NCBI RefSeq assembly: GCF_000151105.2
Contig: NC_014804.1
Coordinates: 1,662,567 to 1,726,566 of the forward strand
Length of the DNA stretch: 64,000 nucleotides
Source: Thermococcus barophilus MP
Lineage (GTDB): Archaea; Methanobacteriota_B; Thermococci; Thermococcales; Thermococcaceae
Direction of reading: 5' to 3'
The position numbers and the translations under genes were made by a program. Under the pieces are notes generated by a model that saw nothing but the letters and a program-made list of their open reading frames with translations, was not told the DNA's origin and made no database searches. Of this stretch, positions 52,955 to 61,677 are shown one piece after another (the stretch's first letter is position 1; every line of letters starts with the position of its first letter).

Positions 52955-53920
52955 TTATTCCACTTTAAATGTCAATCCAAGCTCTTTAGCCTTCTTCTGC
53001 ACCTGCAGTTTGAACTGACATGCCTTGCATATCTCTCCAGTTGTCGGCTGTCCGCAGATCTTGCAGCGGTTCAGCTCTCTCTTCGCATAGTGTTTTGCTA
53101 AAATTGGAAAGAGCTTATCATAGCTCCTTAAAATTTGATATTTCGTTCCCGGATGTTTTTCTTCCATCTCATTCAGCCAGTCTCTTATTTCGGCTCTGAA
53201 TGCCTCAACGGCATACGGACATTCGCTGAAATCAACCTCAATGTTATTTAAAACAGCGTAAAGAACAATTTCCTTTTCTGGCACCTCTCTTAGGGGCTTA
53301 ATTCTCGGGACTAAATCTTCGTGAATAACTTCATAATACGGCCCAGTTCTCCCCAATCTCGCAATATCTCCGCGCATTATGTTCATCAAGAACACCTGCG
53401 CCTCGTCATCTAAGTTTAACCCAATGGCTAATTTGTCTGCTTGAACATCTTGTGCCGCGTAGTTGAGTAGCCACCTCCTCCATACTCCACAATAAGAGCA
53501 AGCACCAACCCTCTCTCCCTTCTCAAAGCTCCCCATTATTTGAACTGTCTCATCAAGGGTGAAGCCGATGTATTCCTTGAAGGAATAGACGTGGTGCTCT
53601 ATCCCTAAGAGCTCCGCATTCTTCTTTGCTATTTCAACGCTTGGCGGTCTGTAACCTTCAATTCCTTCATCTATTGTTATGGCAACAATTTCAAAAGGAA
53701 ACTTCTTCCTAAGCTTGGCTAAAAGATGCAGGAGAACAACACTGTCCTTTCCACCGCTCACCCCAACGGCTATCCTCTCGCCGCGCTTAATCATTCTGTA
53801 CTTCCTCACAGTCTGCTTTACTTTTTTCTCAACCATTTCGTTGAAGTGTTTGTGGCAGTAGTATTTGCCTTCATAACGAGCGTGATAAACAGCTTCTCTC
53901 CCGCACTTTGAGCACTTCAT
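52955..53920 (-). CDS. ttuA: tRNA thiolation enzyme TtuA/Ncs6-like
   Basis: 321 residues. The N-terminal zinc finger (CSKCGREAVYHARYEGKYYC), PP-loop SGGKDS (GVSGGKDSVVLLHLL), iron-sulfur cysteines CSYCGVW and the later SECPY, and the C-terminal zinc ribbon CKICGQPTTGEICKAC are all visible. This is the TtuA type (2-thiouridine at position 54 of tRNA, thermostabilising); Ncs6/Ctu1 for position 34 is a close relative. ATG 53920. Convergent with the radical SAM gene. Confidence 0.9.
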   Translation of the reverse strand: MKCSKCGREAVYHARYEGKYYCHKHFNEMVEKKVKQTVRKYRMIKRGERIAVGVSGGKDSVVLLHLLAKLRKKFPFEIVAITIDEGIEGYRPPSVEIAKKNAELLGIEHHVYSFKEYIGFTLDETVQIMGSFEKGERVGACSYCGVWRRWLLNYAAQDVQADKLAIGLNLDDEAQVFLMNIMRGDIARLGRTGPYYEVIHEDLVPRIKPLREVPEKEIVLYAVLNNIEVDFSECPYAVEAFRAEIRDWLNEMEEKHPGTKYQILRSYDKLFPILAKHYAKRELNRCKICGQPTTGEICKACQFKLQVQKKAKELGLTFKVE

Positions 53921-54057
53921 GACCTCACCTAACTTTCAGAAGAAGCTTCGTTTTAAAAGGATTTAGGTTGGGCAGTGATGGCTTATTGTGAGCATAGAAG
54001 CTCATTATCGAAAACTTTTTTATTAATGAAAAACTTTTCTATACACGGGGGATAGGT

Positions 54058-54792
54058 GTGGAGCTCCTTAAAACGGGAATAGAAAAACTTGATGAGGCAA
54101 TCGGTGGGGGCTTGCTTGAAGACAGCGTCATGCTGATAATCTATGACACCTATTCTATGGGATGGGCATTGGGCGTCAAGATTTTACAGAATAGGATAGA
54201 TAGAGGTGACTTTGGCGTAATAATAAACTCCGTTCTTCCATTATCCTCTCTCTCAATGGAGTTTAAGATTGCAAATTTTGACATCTATGAAACTTCACGC
54301 ACTGGGAATTTGGGTATAATAGATATATTCGCTTCTTTTAATAAGATACAGTATACCGAACCGTTTGTTTATTATACGGATATGGACACATCTACCTTCC
54401 TTCCAAAATTCATAGCTCTATACCGGAGAATGCTCAGTGAAATGATTAAAGATAGACGTCCCGTTGGTCTTGCCGTCACAATGGATGGCCTTGCCTTTCT
54501 GCTGGGAGAAGAACAGTACATAAGAATACTTCAGAAAAACGCTGCAATAAAAGAAACTGCAAGAATTAAAGAAAGCAGAAAAAGGCCCCTAAACGTATTC
54601 CTGGTGAACAGGGACAGGGTGTCAAGAAGGTTCATTTCTTGGCTTGCACTTTACAGCCAGTACATTATTGAGTTTTACTCTTTAGAAGAGGGAAACGAGG
54701 AGAAAATGGTCGTTAGGAAATCCCCTCTCCCAGAATTTGAACCCAGAACGTATAAATTTAGACTGAAAAAGGGTGAAGTGATGATACGTTAA
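54058..54792 (+). CDS. KaiC/RadA-like protein with a lost Walker A
   Basis: 244 residues, starting GTG 54058. The opening LKTGIEKLDEAIGGGLLEDS is the KaiC/GvpD/RadA entry motif, but where G-x-x-G-x-G-K-T should follow it reads LIIYDTYSMGWALGVKILQN, with no Lys-Thr. The rest of the fold (VIINSVLPLSSL, GLAVTMDGLAFLL as a Walker B-like strand, FLVNRDRVSRRF) remains. It should not bind ATP normally and may be a structural or regulatory pseudo-ATPase. TATA-like tttttatta at about 54017. Confidence 0.72.
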   Translation: MELLKTGIEKLDEAIGGGLLEDSVMLIIYDTYSMGWALGVKILQNRIDRGDFGVIINSVLPLSSLSMEFKIANFDIYETSRTGNLGIIDIFASFNKIQYTEPFVYYTDMDTSTFLPKFIALYRRMLSEMIKDRRPVGLAVTMDGLAFLLGEEQYIRILQKNAAIKETARIKESRKRPLNVFLVNRDRVSRRFISWLALYSQYIIEFYSLEEGNEEKMVVRKSPLPEFEPRTYKFRLKKGEVMIR

Positions 54793-55322
54793 ATTTCAGC
54801 CGATTTCTCTGCTTTTTTGAGTTCCAATGCCAATTTTACAGCATCTCTTGGATCGCTTGTAAATTCAACTTTTACAATCCTTTTATGGTCGAAGTAGCCA
54901 TCTCTGGCTAATAATTCAAGCCTATCGCTTGCATACCCTGTGTCTGTAACAACAATCAACGGAATGCCGTAGTCATATGCCATTAATGCCTCAACCATTG
55001 TGCCGATACCGCCTCCTAAAACCACTAAAACATCTGCAGAGTTTATCATTATGGCACTCCTCTCTGCAAAATCCATTCCGGTTTTTATTCTTATTGTGTT
55101 GAACTCATTGCCTTCTTGTCTCTCTGGAAGTATTCCAATCACGACCCCTCCGGCTTTCGTGAATTCCTCGCTGACTATTTTCATGATTCCCCCTCTGCCC
55201 CCGGTTAATAAAACCACTTCATCTTTGTACTTTCCGAGCTCTCTTGCAAATTCTCTCGCCTTTTTCTCTGCTTTTTCCAGCGGTTTTTCATCACTTGAGC
55301 CCGCTATCGCTATTTGAATCAT
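54789..55322 (-). CDS. SLOG/TIGR00725 family protein
   Basis: 177 residues, a Rossmann-like fold of the LOG superfamily. IAIAGSSDEKPLEKAEKKAR, VVLLTGGRGGIMKIVSEEF and VLVVLGGGIGTMVEALMAYD (the G-G-x-G-T loop) match TIGR00725. The catalytic P-G-G-x-G-T-x-x-E of cytokinin-type phosphohydrolases is G-G-G-I-G-T-M-V-E here. Function unknown (nucleotide binding expected). ATG 55322, convergent by 4 bp with the KaiC-like gene. Confidence 0.88.
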   Translation of the reverse strand: MIQIAIAGSSDEKPLEKAEKKAREFARELGKYKDEVVLLTGGRGGIMKIVSEEFTKAGGVVIGILPERQEGNEFNTIRIKTGMDFAERSAIMINSADVLVVLGGGIGTMVEALMAYDYGIPLIVVTDTGYASDRLELLARDGYFDHKRIVKVEFTSDPRDAVKLALELKKAEKSAEI

Positions 55323-55326
55323 GCAA

Positions 55327-56454
55327 TCACCCTATTAGGTTCCGTATGGCGGGGATTAGATTTATTGCAAGCAGCAAAACTCCAATGCCAATGAAAGCAA
55401 AGCTTATTGGCTTTGCGACCTTCTCAGGGAGGTATTCTTTTAGTGTTTCATCGAGCATTCTGCCGCCATCAAGAGGTATTAACGGGAAGAGGTTCATCAG
55501 ACCTATTCCGAGGTTTAAGATGTAAATCCAATACAAAGCAAATGCCAATGGGAGAATGATGTTTTCGTATCCTATTGTTGATACCACATATTGGGAGGGA
55601 TACACCCCCAGATAACCTTTTTCAGGGTTGTTTGGATTTTCTCCGAGAGGTACTTTGACAATAATTTTTTCACCATTTCGCAGAATTTCCAGTGCTATAA
55701 TCTGCCCAGGCTTTGTTGTGTTCATGAAGTTCAAGAAATCTTCAATGGTCTTTATCTGCTCTCCATTTATTCCAATTATTATGTCCCCTTCGTGGAGATG
55801 GTTTATGGCTGGACCTTTTGGATCAAACTGTGTTATCTCAACACCTGCAGGCTGAAGAACTGGGGCTAAAGCATAATTAAGAAGCATGAGAGCAAGCAGA
55901 GCGGTAACAATGTTAGCCATTGAACCAGCGGCATAAACCCTTAGTCTTTTAACAAGGGGTACCTTTTTTAGTTCCTCTTCATCAGGCTCAACAAAAGCTC
56001 CGGGGATTACAAAAAACAGAACAAGTCCAACGGACTTTAAAGGCAAATCCTCAGCTCTCGCAACAACTCCGTGGCTCAGTTCGTGGACAACCATTACAAC
56101 GATTAAACCAATCAAACCATACCACAGTGGTATTGTAACGCCAGGAATTACGAGCTGAACTCCAGCGACTTGGGCTTTAGCTTTTATAGCAATAAAGGCA
56201 GATTTTATTAACATGTAAAAGACAAACGCCATCCCTCCAAATCCCACAATAATTCCAATTGTTCCATAAACCTTCCAAAAACGCCTGTACTTCAGAGCAA
56301 TCTTATCTATGAATCCAAGAAGCTTTTTTGTACGCCACATTATCACAAACATGTCAACCGCTAAGCCTTCCTCCTCTTCTTCTTTTCTTCCAAAGAGAAC
56401 ATAGAGAATTCCCCAGAATGCAAGGATGATAATAAGGACTGTCCAAAGATTCAT
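55327..56454 (-). CDS. Site-2 protease family intramembrane metalloprotease
   Basis: 375 residues, an M50 protease cleaving membrane proteins. Helices and the zinc motif HELSHG (VVMVVHELSHGVVARAEDLP), a PDZ domain (DPKGPAINHLHEGDIIIGIN), and the second metal motif FPLIPLDGGRMLDETL are visible. ATG 56454 follows AGAGAGGTGTTAAA; a longer frame to 56475 lacks support. It lies just upstream of the SLOG gene (4-bp spacing). Confidence 0.93.
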   Translation of the reverse strand: MNLWTVLIIILAFWGILYVLFGRKEEEEEGLAVDMFVIMWRTKKLLGFIDKIALKYRRFWKVYGTIGIIVGFGGMAFVFYMLIKSAFIAIKAKAQVAGVQLVIPGVTIPLWYGLIGLIVVMVVHELSHGVVARAEDLPLKSVGLVLFFVIPGAFVEPDEEELKKVPLVKRLRVYAAGSMANIVTALLALMLLNYALAPVLQPAGVEITQFDPKGPAINHLHEGDIIIGINGEQIKTIEDFLNFMNTTKPGQIIALEILRNGEKIIVKVPLGENPNNPEKGYLGVYPSQYVVSTIGYENIILPLAFALYWIYILNLGIGLMNLFPLIPLDGGRMLDETLKEYLPEKVAKPISFAFIGIGVLLLAINLIPAIRNLIG

Positions 56455-56509
56455 TTTTAACACCTCTCTAACCACACTCCTCTGCTCCCTTTATAAAGTT
56501 TAGGAGAGC

Positions 56510-57451
56510 CTAACTCTTAATGATCTTTCCTTCTTTTGCACTCTCTAATGCCATTATCGCTACTTTCAATGCATGCAAACCATCTCTTCCAGAAACAATT
56601 GGCTCAACGCCTTTTTCAATGCACTCAACAAAATGCTCTATCTCATTCCTTAAAGGTTCTCTCTTCTGAATCTTTGCTTTTCTAATCCATTCATGATTGT
56701 ATAAGGTTAGCTCTTGGTTAATGTAATCAAGCTCTGCAATTCCTTCTGTTCCCACAACACTGAGCTTTCTGACTTTATGGGGAGTCAGCCAGTTTGTCTC
56801 AACAATTCCAGTTGCTGATTCAAAGGTCAGCACCATCACAGCGTAATCTTCCAGCTCAAGAGGATTTTTAGCGCTTCCGGCTTTTGCGTAAACTTCCTTA
56901 ACCTGTTCTCCCAATAAAAAGCTCATGACATCGATATCGTGAACTGCTAAGTCAATTATCACACCAACGTCTTTAATTTGCGGAGGGAAAGGGCCGACAC
57001 GCTTTGCCATCAGAGTTACGATCTCCCCAAGGGCTCCGTCTCTCAAAATTTCCCTCAGTTTAAGCACAGCTGGATTGAATCTCTCAATGTGCCCGACCAT
57101 CAGAACGACATTATTTGCTTTTGCTGCTTTAATGATTTCTTGAGCGCTTTCAATGCTCTCTGCTATAGGTTTTTCAACCAAAATGTTAATCCCCTTCTCA
57201 ATAAAATCCAAAGCAATCTGTTTGTGAAGAGAAGTAGGAACTGCAATGCTTACTGCATCGACTTTACTCATCAGCTCCCTATAATCTTGAAACGCCCTAA
57301 TCTTGTACTGTCCTGCAATCTCTTTTGCCCTTTTAAAATTTGCATCTGCAACCCCTATGAACTCAACTTTCCCTTCTTCTGCTAATTCACTGTAAACCCT
57401 TGCATGATGCCTCCCCATGTTTCCAACGCCGACAACGCCAACCCTAAGCAT
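56510..57451 (-). CDS. UDP-GlcNAc(3-keto)-uronate-type dehydrogenase (WlbA-like)
   Basis: 313 residues of the Gfo/Idh/MocA family. GVVGVGNMGRHHARVYSE binds NAD(H), NILVEKPIAES holds the catalytic Lys, and VIIDLAVHDIDVMSFLLGE the second motif with Asp-His. With the aminotransferase and N-acetyltransferase genes beside it, it fits step one (3-oxidation) of UDP-2,3-diacetamido-2,3-dideoxy-glucuronate synthesis (WbpB/WlbA). The 6-dehydrogenase (WbpA) is not seen in the window. ATG 57451. Confidence 0.88.
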   Translation of the reverse strand: MLRVGVVGVGNMGRHHARVYSELAEEGKVEFIGVADANFKRAKEIAGQYKIRAFQDYRELMSKVDAVSIAVPTSLHKQIALDFIEKGINILVEKPIAESIESAQEIIKAAKANNVVLMVGHIERFNPAVLKLREILRDGALGEIVTLMAKRVGPFPPQIKDVGVIIDLAVHDIDVMSFLLGEQVKEVYAKAGSAKNPLELEDYAVMVLTFESATGIVETNWLTPHKVRKLSVVGTEGIAELDYINQELTLYNHEWIRKAKIQKREPLRNEIEHFVECIEKGVEPIVSGRDGLHALKVAIMALESAKEGKIIKS

Positions 57452-57473
57452 TCAAACCACCTTAAAAGTGAGA

Positions 57474-58577
57474 TTAAGAGGAAAGTTCTTTGAGGGTTTG
57501 AATTATATAAGCAATATCTTCCCCGCTCACTGCTGGATGCACTGGCAGGCTGAGGACTTCCTTACTAGCTTCTATGGCGTTCGGACAACAGTCCTTTGGA
57601 TAGCCGAGCTTTTGATACAATGGCTGCCAATGGATGGGCATTGGATAGTGAATTCCCGTCCCGATTCCTCTTTCTCTAAACTTTTCAGCTAATTCATCCC
57701 TATTTAATGGAAAGTCATCTTCAACTCTGATGACATACTGATGAAAGACATGCTTAACTCTGGGATCGACATAAGGTGGCGTTAACCCCTTGATCTTGCT
57801 GATTCCCTCGGTTAGGAGTTTTGCATTCTCAATCCTCTTAGCATTCCACCCATCAAGCTTTTTGAGCTGAACTCTCCCAATTGTAGCGGCAATGTTTGTC
57901 ATTCTTAAGTTGTAGCCGAGCTCTTCATGATAGTACTTCTTTGTTTGTCCGTGGTTTATCAAAAGCCTGGCTCTCCTCGCTAATTCGTCATCGTTGGTGA
58001 CAATCATCCCTCCTTCTCCAGTGGTCATGTTTTTTGTGGGGTAGAAGCTGAAGGCTGCAATGTCTCCGAAGGTTCCAACTTTTTGCCCTTCGAACTCAGC
58101 ACCGTGAGCTTGTGCACAATCCTCAATGAGGTAAAGTTTGTAATCTTCTGCAATTTCTTTGAAAACCTTTATATCAGCCGGCTGACCGTAGAGGTGAACC
58201 ACGAGAATTGCTCTCGTCTTGTTGTTAATTTTCTCCAAAACGTCATTGGGGTCGAGGTTGAATGTTTTTGGATCAATGTCAGCAAAAACGGGCTTTGCTC
58301 CCTGGAAGAGTATTGAGTTGGCAGAGGCGATGAAAGTGAAGGGTGTAGTTATGACCTCGTCTCCTTCTTTAATTTTTAGGGCTTTCAGTGCCACGTCGAG
58401 GGCTGTTGTCCCATTACAGGTTGCTACTCCATGTTTTGCACCCAAATACTCGGCGAATTCTTTTTCAAAGGCTTTTACGATGTCTCCATAGGCTAACATT
58501 CCGCTTTTTAAAACCTCAACAACAGCGTTTATCTCCTCATCTCCAATTAAAGGCTTGGCAATTGGGATTTGTCTCAT
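57474..58577 (-). CDS. PLP-dependent sugar aminotransferase (WbpE/DegT family)
   Basis: 367 residues of the DegT/DnrJ/EryC1/StrS fold I family. The PLP lysine is in AAFSFYPTKNMTTGEGGMIV; GVATCNGTTALDVALKALKI and LIEDCAQAHGAEFEGQKVG bind the cofactor. Given the neighbours it probably transfers an amino group to C3 of the keto-sugar nucleotide. It begins after the acetyltransferase gene with 10-bp spacing. ATG 58577. Confidence 0.92.
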   Translation of the reverse strand: MRQIPIAKPLIGDEEINAVVEVLKSGMLAYGDIVKAFEKEFAEYLGAKHGVATCNGTTALDVALKALKIKEGDEVITTPFTFIASANSILFQGAKPVFADIDPKTFNLDPNDVLEKINNKTRAILVVHLYGQPADIKVFKEIAEDYKLYLIEDCAQAHGAEFEGQKVGTFGDIAAFSFYPTKNMTTGEGGMIVTNDDELARRARLLINHGQTKKYYHEELGYNLRMTNIAATIGRVQLKKLDGWNAKRIENAKLLTEGISKIKGLTPPYVDPRVKHVFHQYVIRVEDDFPLNRDELAEKFRERGIGTGIHYPMPIHWQPLYQKLGYPKDCCPNAIEASKEVLSLPVHPAVSGEDIAYIIQTLKELSS

Positions 58578-58587
58578 TTTAACCGCC

Positions 58588-59193
58588 TCACAAGTCTTTT
58601 TCCTTTAAATAGCGTTCATAATCTTCTTTCCTGATTTTAACTTCTCTCCCGCAGTGGGAGCATTTGAAGATTATGTGATTTTCATCCTCGCCAATTTTCT
58701 CTTTTAATTTTCTACCACAGTAGCATACGAAGCCCTTTAATCTTGCGGGGTTGCCGTAAACCAAGCCGAAGGGTGGCACGTCTTTGGTGACAACGGCTCC
58801 GGCACCGACCATGGCGTACTCGCCGATTGTTACTCCGCAAACTATTGTTGCGTGAGCTCCAATGCTTGCTCCTTTTTTAACTAAGGTTGGCACAAGCTCC
58901 CAGTCCTCGCTGAAGGCTCTTGGGTAAAGGTCGTTTGTGAAGGTCATGTGTGGGCCGAGGAAGACATCGTCTTCAACTTTTACTCCACGATAAACGCTTA
59001 CGCCATTCTGGATTTTTACGTTGTTTCCTATTTCTACTCCAACGTCAATGTAAACGTCTTTTCCAATGTTGCAGTTCTTTCCAATTTTTGCACCCTTTCT
59101 TATATGAGCGAAGTGCCAAATCCTTGTTCCCTCACCAATTTCAACTTCATCCTCAACAACAGCCGTCGGATGAACGAAATACTTTTGAGACAT
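58588..59193 (-). CDS. Left-handed beta-helix N-acetyltransferase (WbpD/WlbB-like)
   Basis: 201 residues of hexapeptide repeats ([40 protein letters not shown]). The acetyl-CoA site and catalytic region contain [20 protein letters not shown] and [20 protein letters not shown]. It ends with a small zinc-binding tail (CYCGRK ... CSHCGRE), frequent in this family. It would acetylate the 3-amino sugar nucleotide. It is the first gene of the leftward sugar operon; ATG 59193 follows GTGGTG. Divergent from the glycosyltransferase operon across 73 bp with back-to-back TATA-like ttataaaa. Confidence 0.93.
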   Translation of the reverse strand: MSQKYFVHPTAVVEDEVEIGEGTRIWHFAHIRKGAKIGKNCNIGKDVYIDVGVEIGNNVKIQNGVSVYRGVKVEDDVFLGPHMTFTNDLYPRAFSEDWELVPTLVKKGASIGAHATIVCGVTIGEYAMVGAGAVVTKDVPPFGLVYGNPARLKGFVCYCGRKLKEKIGEDENHIIFKCSHCGREVKIRKEDYERYLKEKDL

Positions 59194-59266
59194 TTTAAAC
59201 ACCACAAGGTATTGGTGACCTAAATTATAAAAGCATTGTTAAGCTAACTCATGTGAGGTATAACCT

Positions 59267-60457
59267 ATGGATGCAAAAGCAGACCTCATAATATTTTCTC
59301 AAGCGTTTCCTCCGGAAAAAGGAGGTAACGCGTCAAGAATGGGGGATTTATACAAATATCTCACCAAATTTGGAGTCAAAGTTACTGTTGTTTCTGCAGT
59401 TGAAACTTATCCATTTGGAACATTTCCCCGGGAATCCAGGCTAATTAAAAAAGATGGCGATATTATTCGGCTGTTTACATATCAACCGATTAAAAAAGAT
59501 GCTTCACTCATTGAGCGAACTTTATATTACACTATTTTTCCAGTTTTGGCGAGCATATGGCTGGTTTTCAATAGGAAATCTTCGAACGTTATTTTAGTAA
59601 CTTCACCACCGCCTCAAATGTACTTGATCGCTCTCATAGGTAAACTCATGAGAAAGAAAGTTATTGTTGATGTTAGAGACTTGTTTTTGGATGTCAGCGT
59701 TAATTTGGGCTTTATAAAAAAAGGAAGCTTAATTGAGAGGATTTTTAGATTTTTAGAATCGAAAGCTCTCCAAAAAGCAGATGCTGTAACTCTTGTTACT
59801 CCAAAGATAAGACACCAATTGGTTGAGGAATATGGAATAAATCCCGCCAAATGTTATGTAGTTCCTAATGGTGTGGATTTGGAGACATTCAAGTGCGACA
59901 AATCAAAAAGAAAACTTCAAATGGTTTACGCTGGCTACTTTGGACATGCCCAGGATTTTGACACATTTTTGAAAGGATATGCACTCTTAAGAGAAAATGA
60001 AAGAGTACCTTTAATCTTGGCAGGCGGCGGAGAAACACTTGAAGATGTGCTTAAAAATGTTGAGAAGCTTGGAATTTCTAAATGGATAAAATATGTTGGG
60101 ATGCTGTCTAGGAAAGACGTTGTTAAGTTGCTGTGCTCTTCCTCCATTGGCGTTGCTCCAATAAAAGTGGACGAAAGTCTGAAGTATGCAATTCCATCAA
60201 AAATATATGAGTATTTGGCATGTGGTTTGCCGTTTATTGGAGTGGGTGTTGGAGAGATAGAGAAGATTGCAGAGGAAAGCAGAGCTGGATGTGTAGGAAA
60301 AACTCCAGAAGAAGTTGCTGAGTGTATTATGAAGCTTTTAAACTCAAATCTTGAAAAGCTGAAGGTTCGAGCTCTTAGATATGTTACGAGGTTCAGCAGA
60401 GAAAGCTCTGCTAAAAAGTTCCTTATAGTATTGAACTCTCTGAGGGGAGAAACATGA
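59267..60457 (+). CDS. GT4-type glycosyltransferase
   Basis: 396 residues, a GT-B fold. N-terminal FSQAFPPEKGGNASRMGDLY, a WcaI/WbuB-like DVRDLFLDVSVNLGF segment, VVPNGVDLETFK as the linker motif and AGYFGHAQDF for the donor domain. The catalytic E-x7-E region is read as SKIYEYLACGLPFIGVGVGE, with reduced conservation of the second Glu. It acts in assembly of a surface polysaccharide or N-glycan. ATG 59267 after GTGAGGT; overlaps the next gene by 4 bp. Confidence 0.92.
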   Translation: MDAKADLIIFSQAFPPEKGGNASRMGDLYKYLTKFGVKVTVVSAVETYPFGTFPRESRLIKKDGDIIRLFTYQPIKKDASLIERTLYYTIFPVLASIWLVFNRKSSNVILVTSPPPQMYLIALIGKLMRKKVIVDVRDLFLDVSVNLGFIKKGSLIERIFRFLESKALQKADAVTLVTPKIRHQLVEEYGINPAKCYVVPNGVDLETFKCDKSKRKLQMVYAGYFGHAQDFDTFLKGYALLRENERVPLILAGGGETLEDVLKNVEKLGISKWIKYVGMLSRKDVVKLLCSSSIGVAPIKVDESLKYAIPSKIYEYLACGLPFIGVGVGEIEKIAEESRAGCVGKTPEEVAECIMKLLNSNLEKLKVRALRYVTRFSRESSAKKFLIVLNSLRGET

Positions 60458-61677
60458 AAACAAAAATTGCTGAGTACTTGAAAGCACTACTGAAAAACAC
60501 TGAGAAATATTTAGTGATTGAAAACGAAATTGCCTACATAAAAGACCCCGTTTTTGGAATAGTAAGAAATAGAGTTAGCGCTGAGTATCTGAAATCTATA
60601 ATTCGGCTATACGGTGAGTCTGAGAGAGATATTATCAAAAAACTTGTGCGCTTCCTTCTTTTGAGACAGAATTTAAACGGTTCTTGGAATGAAATTCACC
60701 CCAATTACAACCAAGAATCGGCTCTCGTAACATCTTTTGTTGGAGAAGCATTGCTCTTAGCGTTGCCATATTTAGAGGGTGAGCTGAAAAAAAGAACAGA
60801 AAATGCTCTGCGAAAGGCGAGAGATTATGTTTTATTAAGTGAGATTGGGCAGGGATATTTTCTTAAATCTAAGCTCTACACAGCTGACTATCTTAATGTT
60901 GATGCAACTTGTGGGGCATTCTTAGCTCAGTATTACAAAGTTTTTGGAGATAAAGAAGCGTTAGAAGGTGCAAAAAGAGCTGCGAGAAGAGTGTGCACAT
61001 TCCAAGAAAAAGATGGGGCATTTCCGTATACAGTGAATAGAGGAAATGAGAAATATCCATTGAATGTTCCGTGTATTCACTACCAAGGGGTTACGCTCTA
61101 TTACCTCTCAAAGGTTCAAGAAGTTATTCGGGAAGAGTGGCTTAAGGAGTGTATGCTCAAGGGAACGCAATGGCTCTTGAACGTTCAAAGAAATGATGGA
61201 AAATTTGATTGGTCAAAGAGCGGTTTGATGTTTGCTTATTATCTTACGGGAGCTTATGCATTTGGAATTGCATCTTTTGTGTACACATCTCAATGGGATG
61301 AGAAATATTTGGAGAATGCAACAAAACTATTGCCAATTTTGGGAGAGAACACTCCAAATATAGTCCTTAGATGGGAGAAAGGAAAGTGGAGAGATTTCCC
61401 AAGAGATGTAGTTGTTTCATTTAAGAGTGCTTGGCTTGGGAATTATCCTGTAAAACGCAAGCTATTTAGACTTGGCTATGCTGTCTATAGGCAGATTGCA
61501 AGGAGAAGGTTCTCTGAAGATGTTAGGGAAGATATGGTATTCAAATTTGTAACAAAGCTTTTTGGAATAAAGGCCTCAACAGTTGAGCCTTCTAAGAACT
61601 TCCCTGACATGTTCATGACATCTGAAGTTTTGGATTGTTTAAGTTATGCATTAACATTTTTAAAAGGTGAGAAATAA
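60454..61677 (+). CDS. Alpha/alpha-toroid protein of the glycan locus
   Basis: 407 residues, no membrane helix. Helical-pair repeats with Q-x-x-x-G-x-(W/F) signatures (QNLNGSWNEI, QEKDGAFPYT, QRNDGKFDWS) resemble the QW motifs of squalene cyclase/prenyltransferase-like and glycan-active alpha/alpha-barrels. Acidic and aromatic residues cluster around NVPCIHYQGVTLYYLSK. The biochemical activity is unknown; a sugar epimerase, lyase or hydrolase is possible. It is translationally coupled (ATGA and TAATG overlaps) between two glycosyltransferases. Confidence 0.72.
   Translation: MKTKIAEYLKALLKNTEKYLVIENEIAYIKDPVFGIVRNRVSAEYLKSIIRLYGESERDIIKKLVRFLLLRQNLNGSWNEIHPNYNQESALVTSFVGEALLLALPYLEGELKKRTENALRKARDYVLLSEIGQGYFLKSKLYTADYLNVDATCGAFLAQYYKVFGDKEALEGAKRAARRVCTFQEKDGAFPYTVNRGNEKYPLNVPCIHYQGVTLYYLSKVQEVIREEWLKECMLKGTQWLLNVQRNDGKFDWSKSGLMFAYYLTGAYAFGIASFVYTSQWDEKYLENATKLLPILGENTPNIVLRWEKGKWRDFPRDVVVSFKSAWLGNYPVKRKLFRLGYAVYRQIARRRFSEDVREDMVFKFVTKLFGIKASTVEPSKNFPDMFMTSEVLDCLSYALTFLKGEK

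Noticed and set aside
53985-54030. Possible C/D box RNA before the KaiC-like gene (gtgatgg)
   Set aside because: No matching D box; the region is better explained as promoter.
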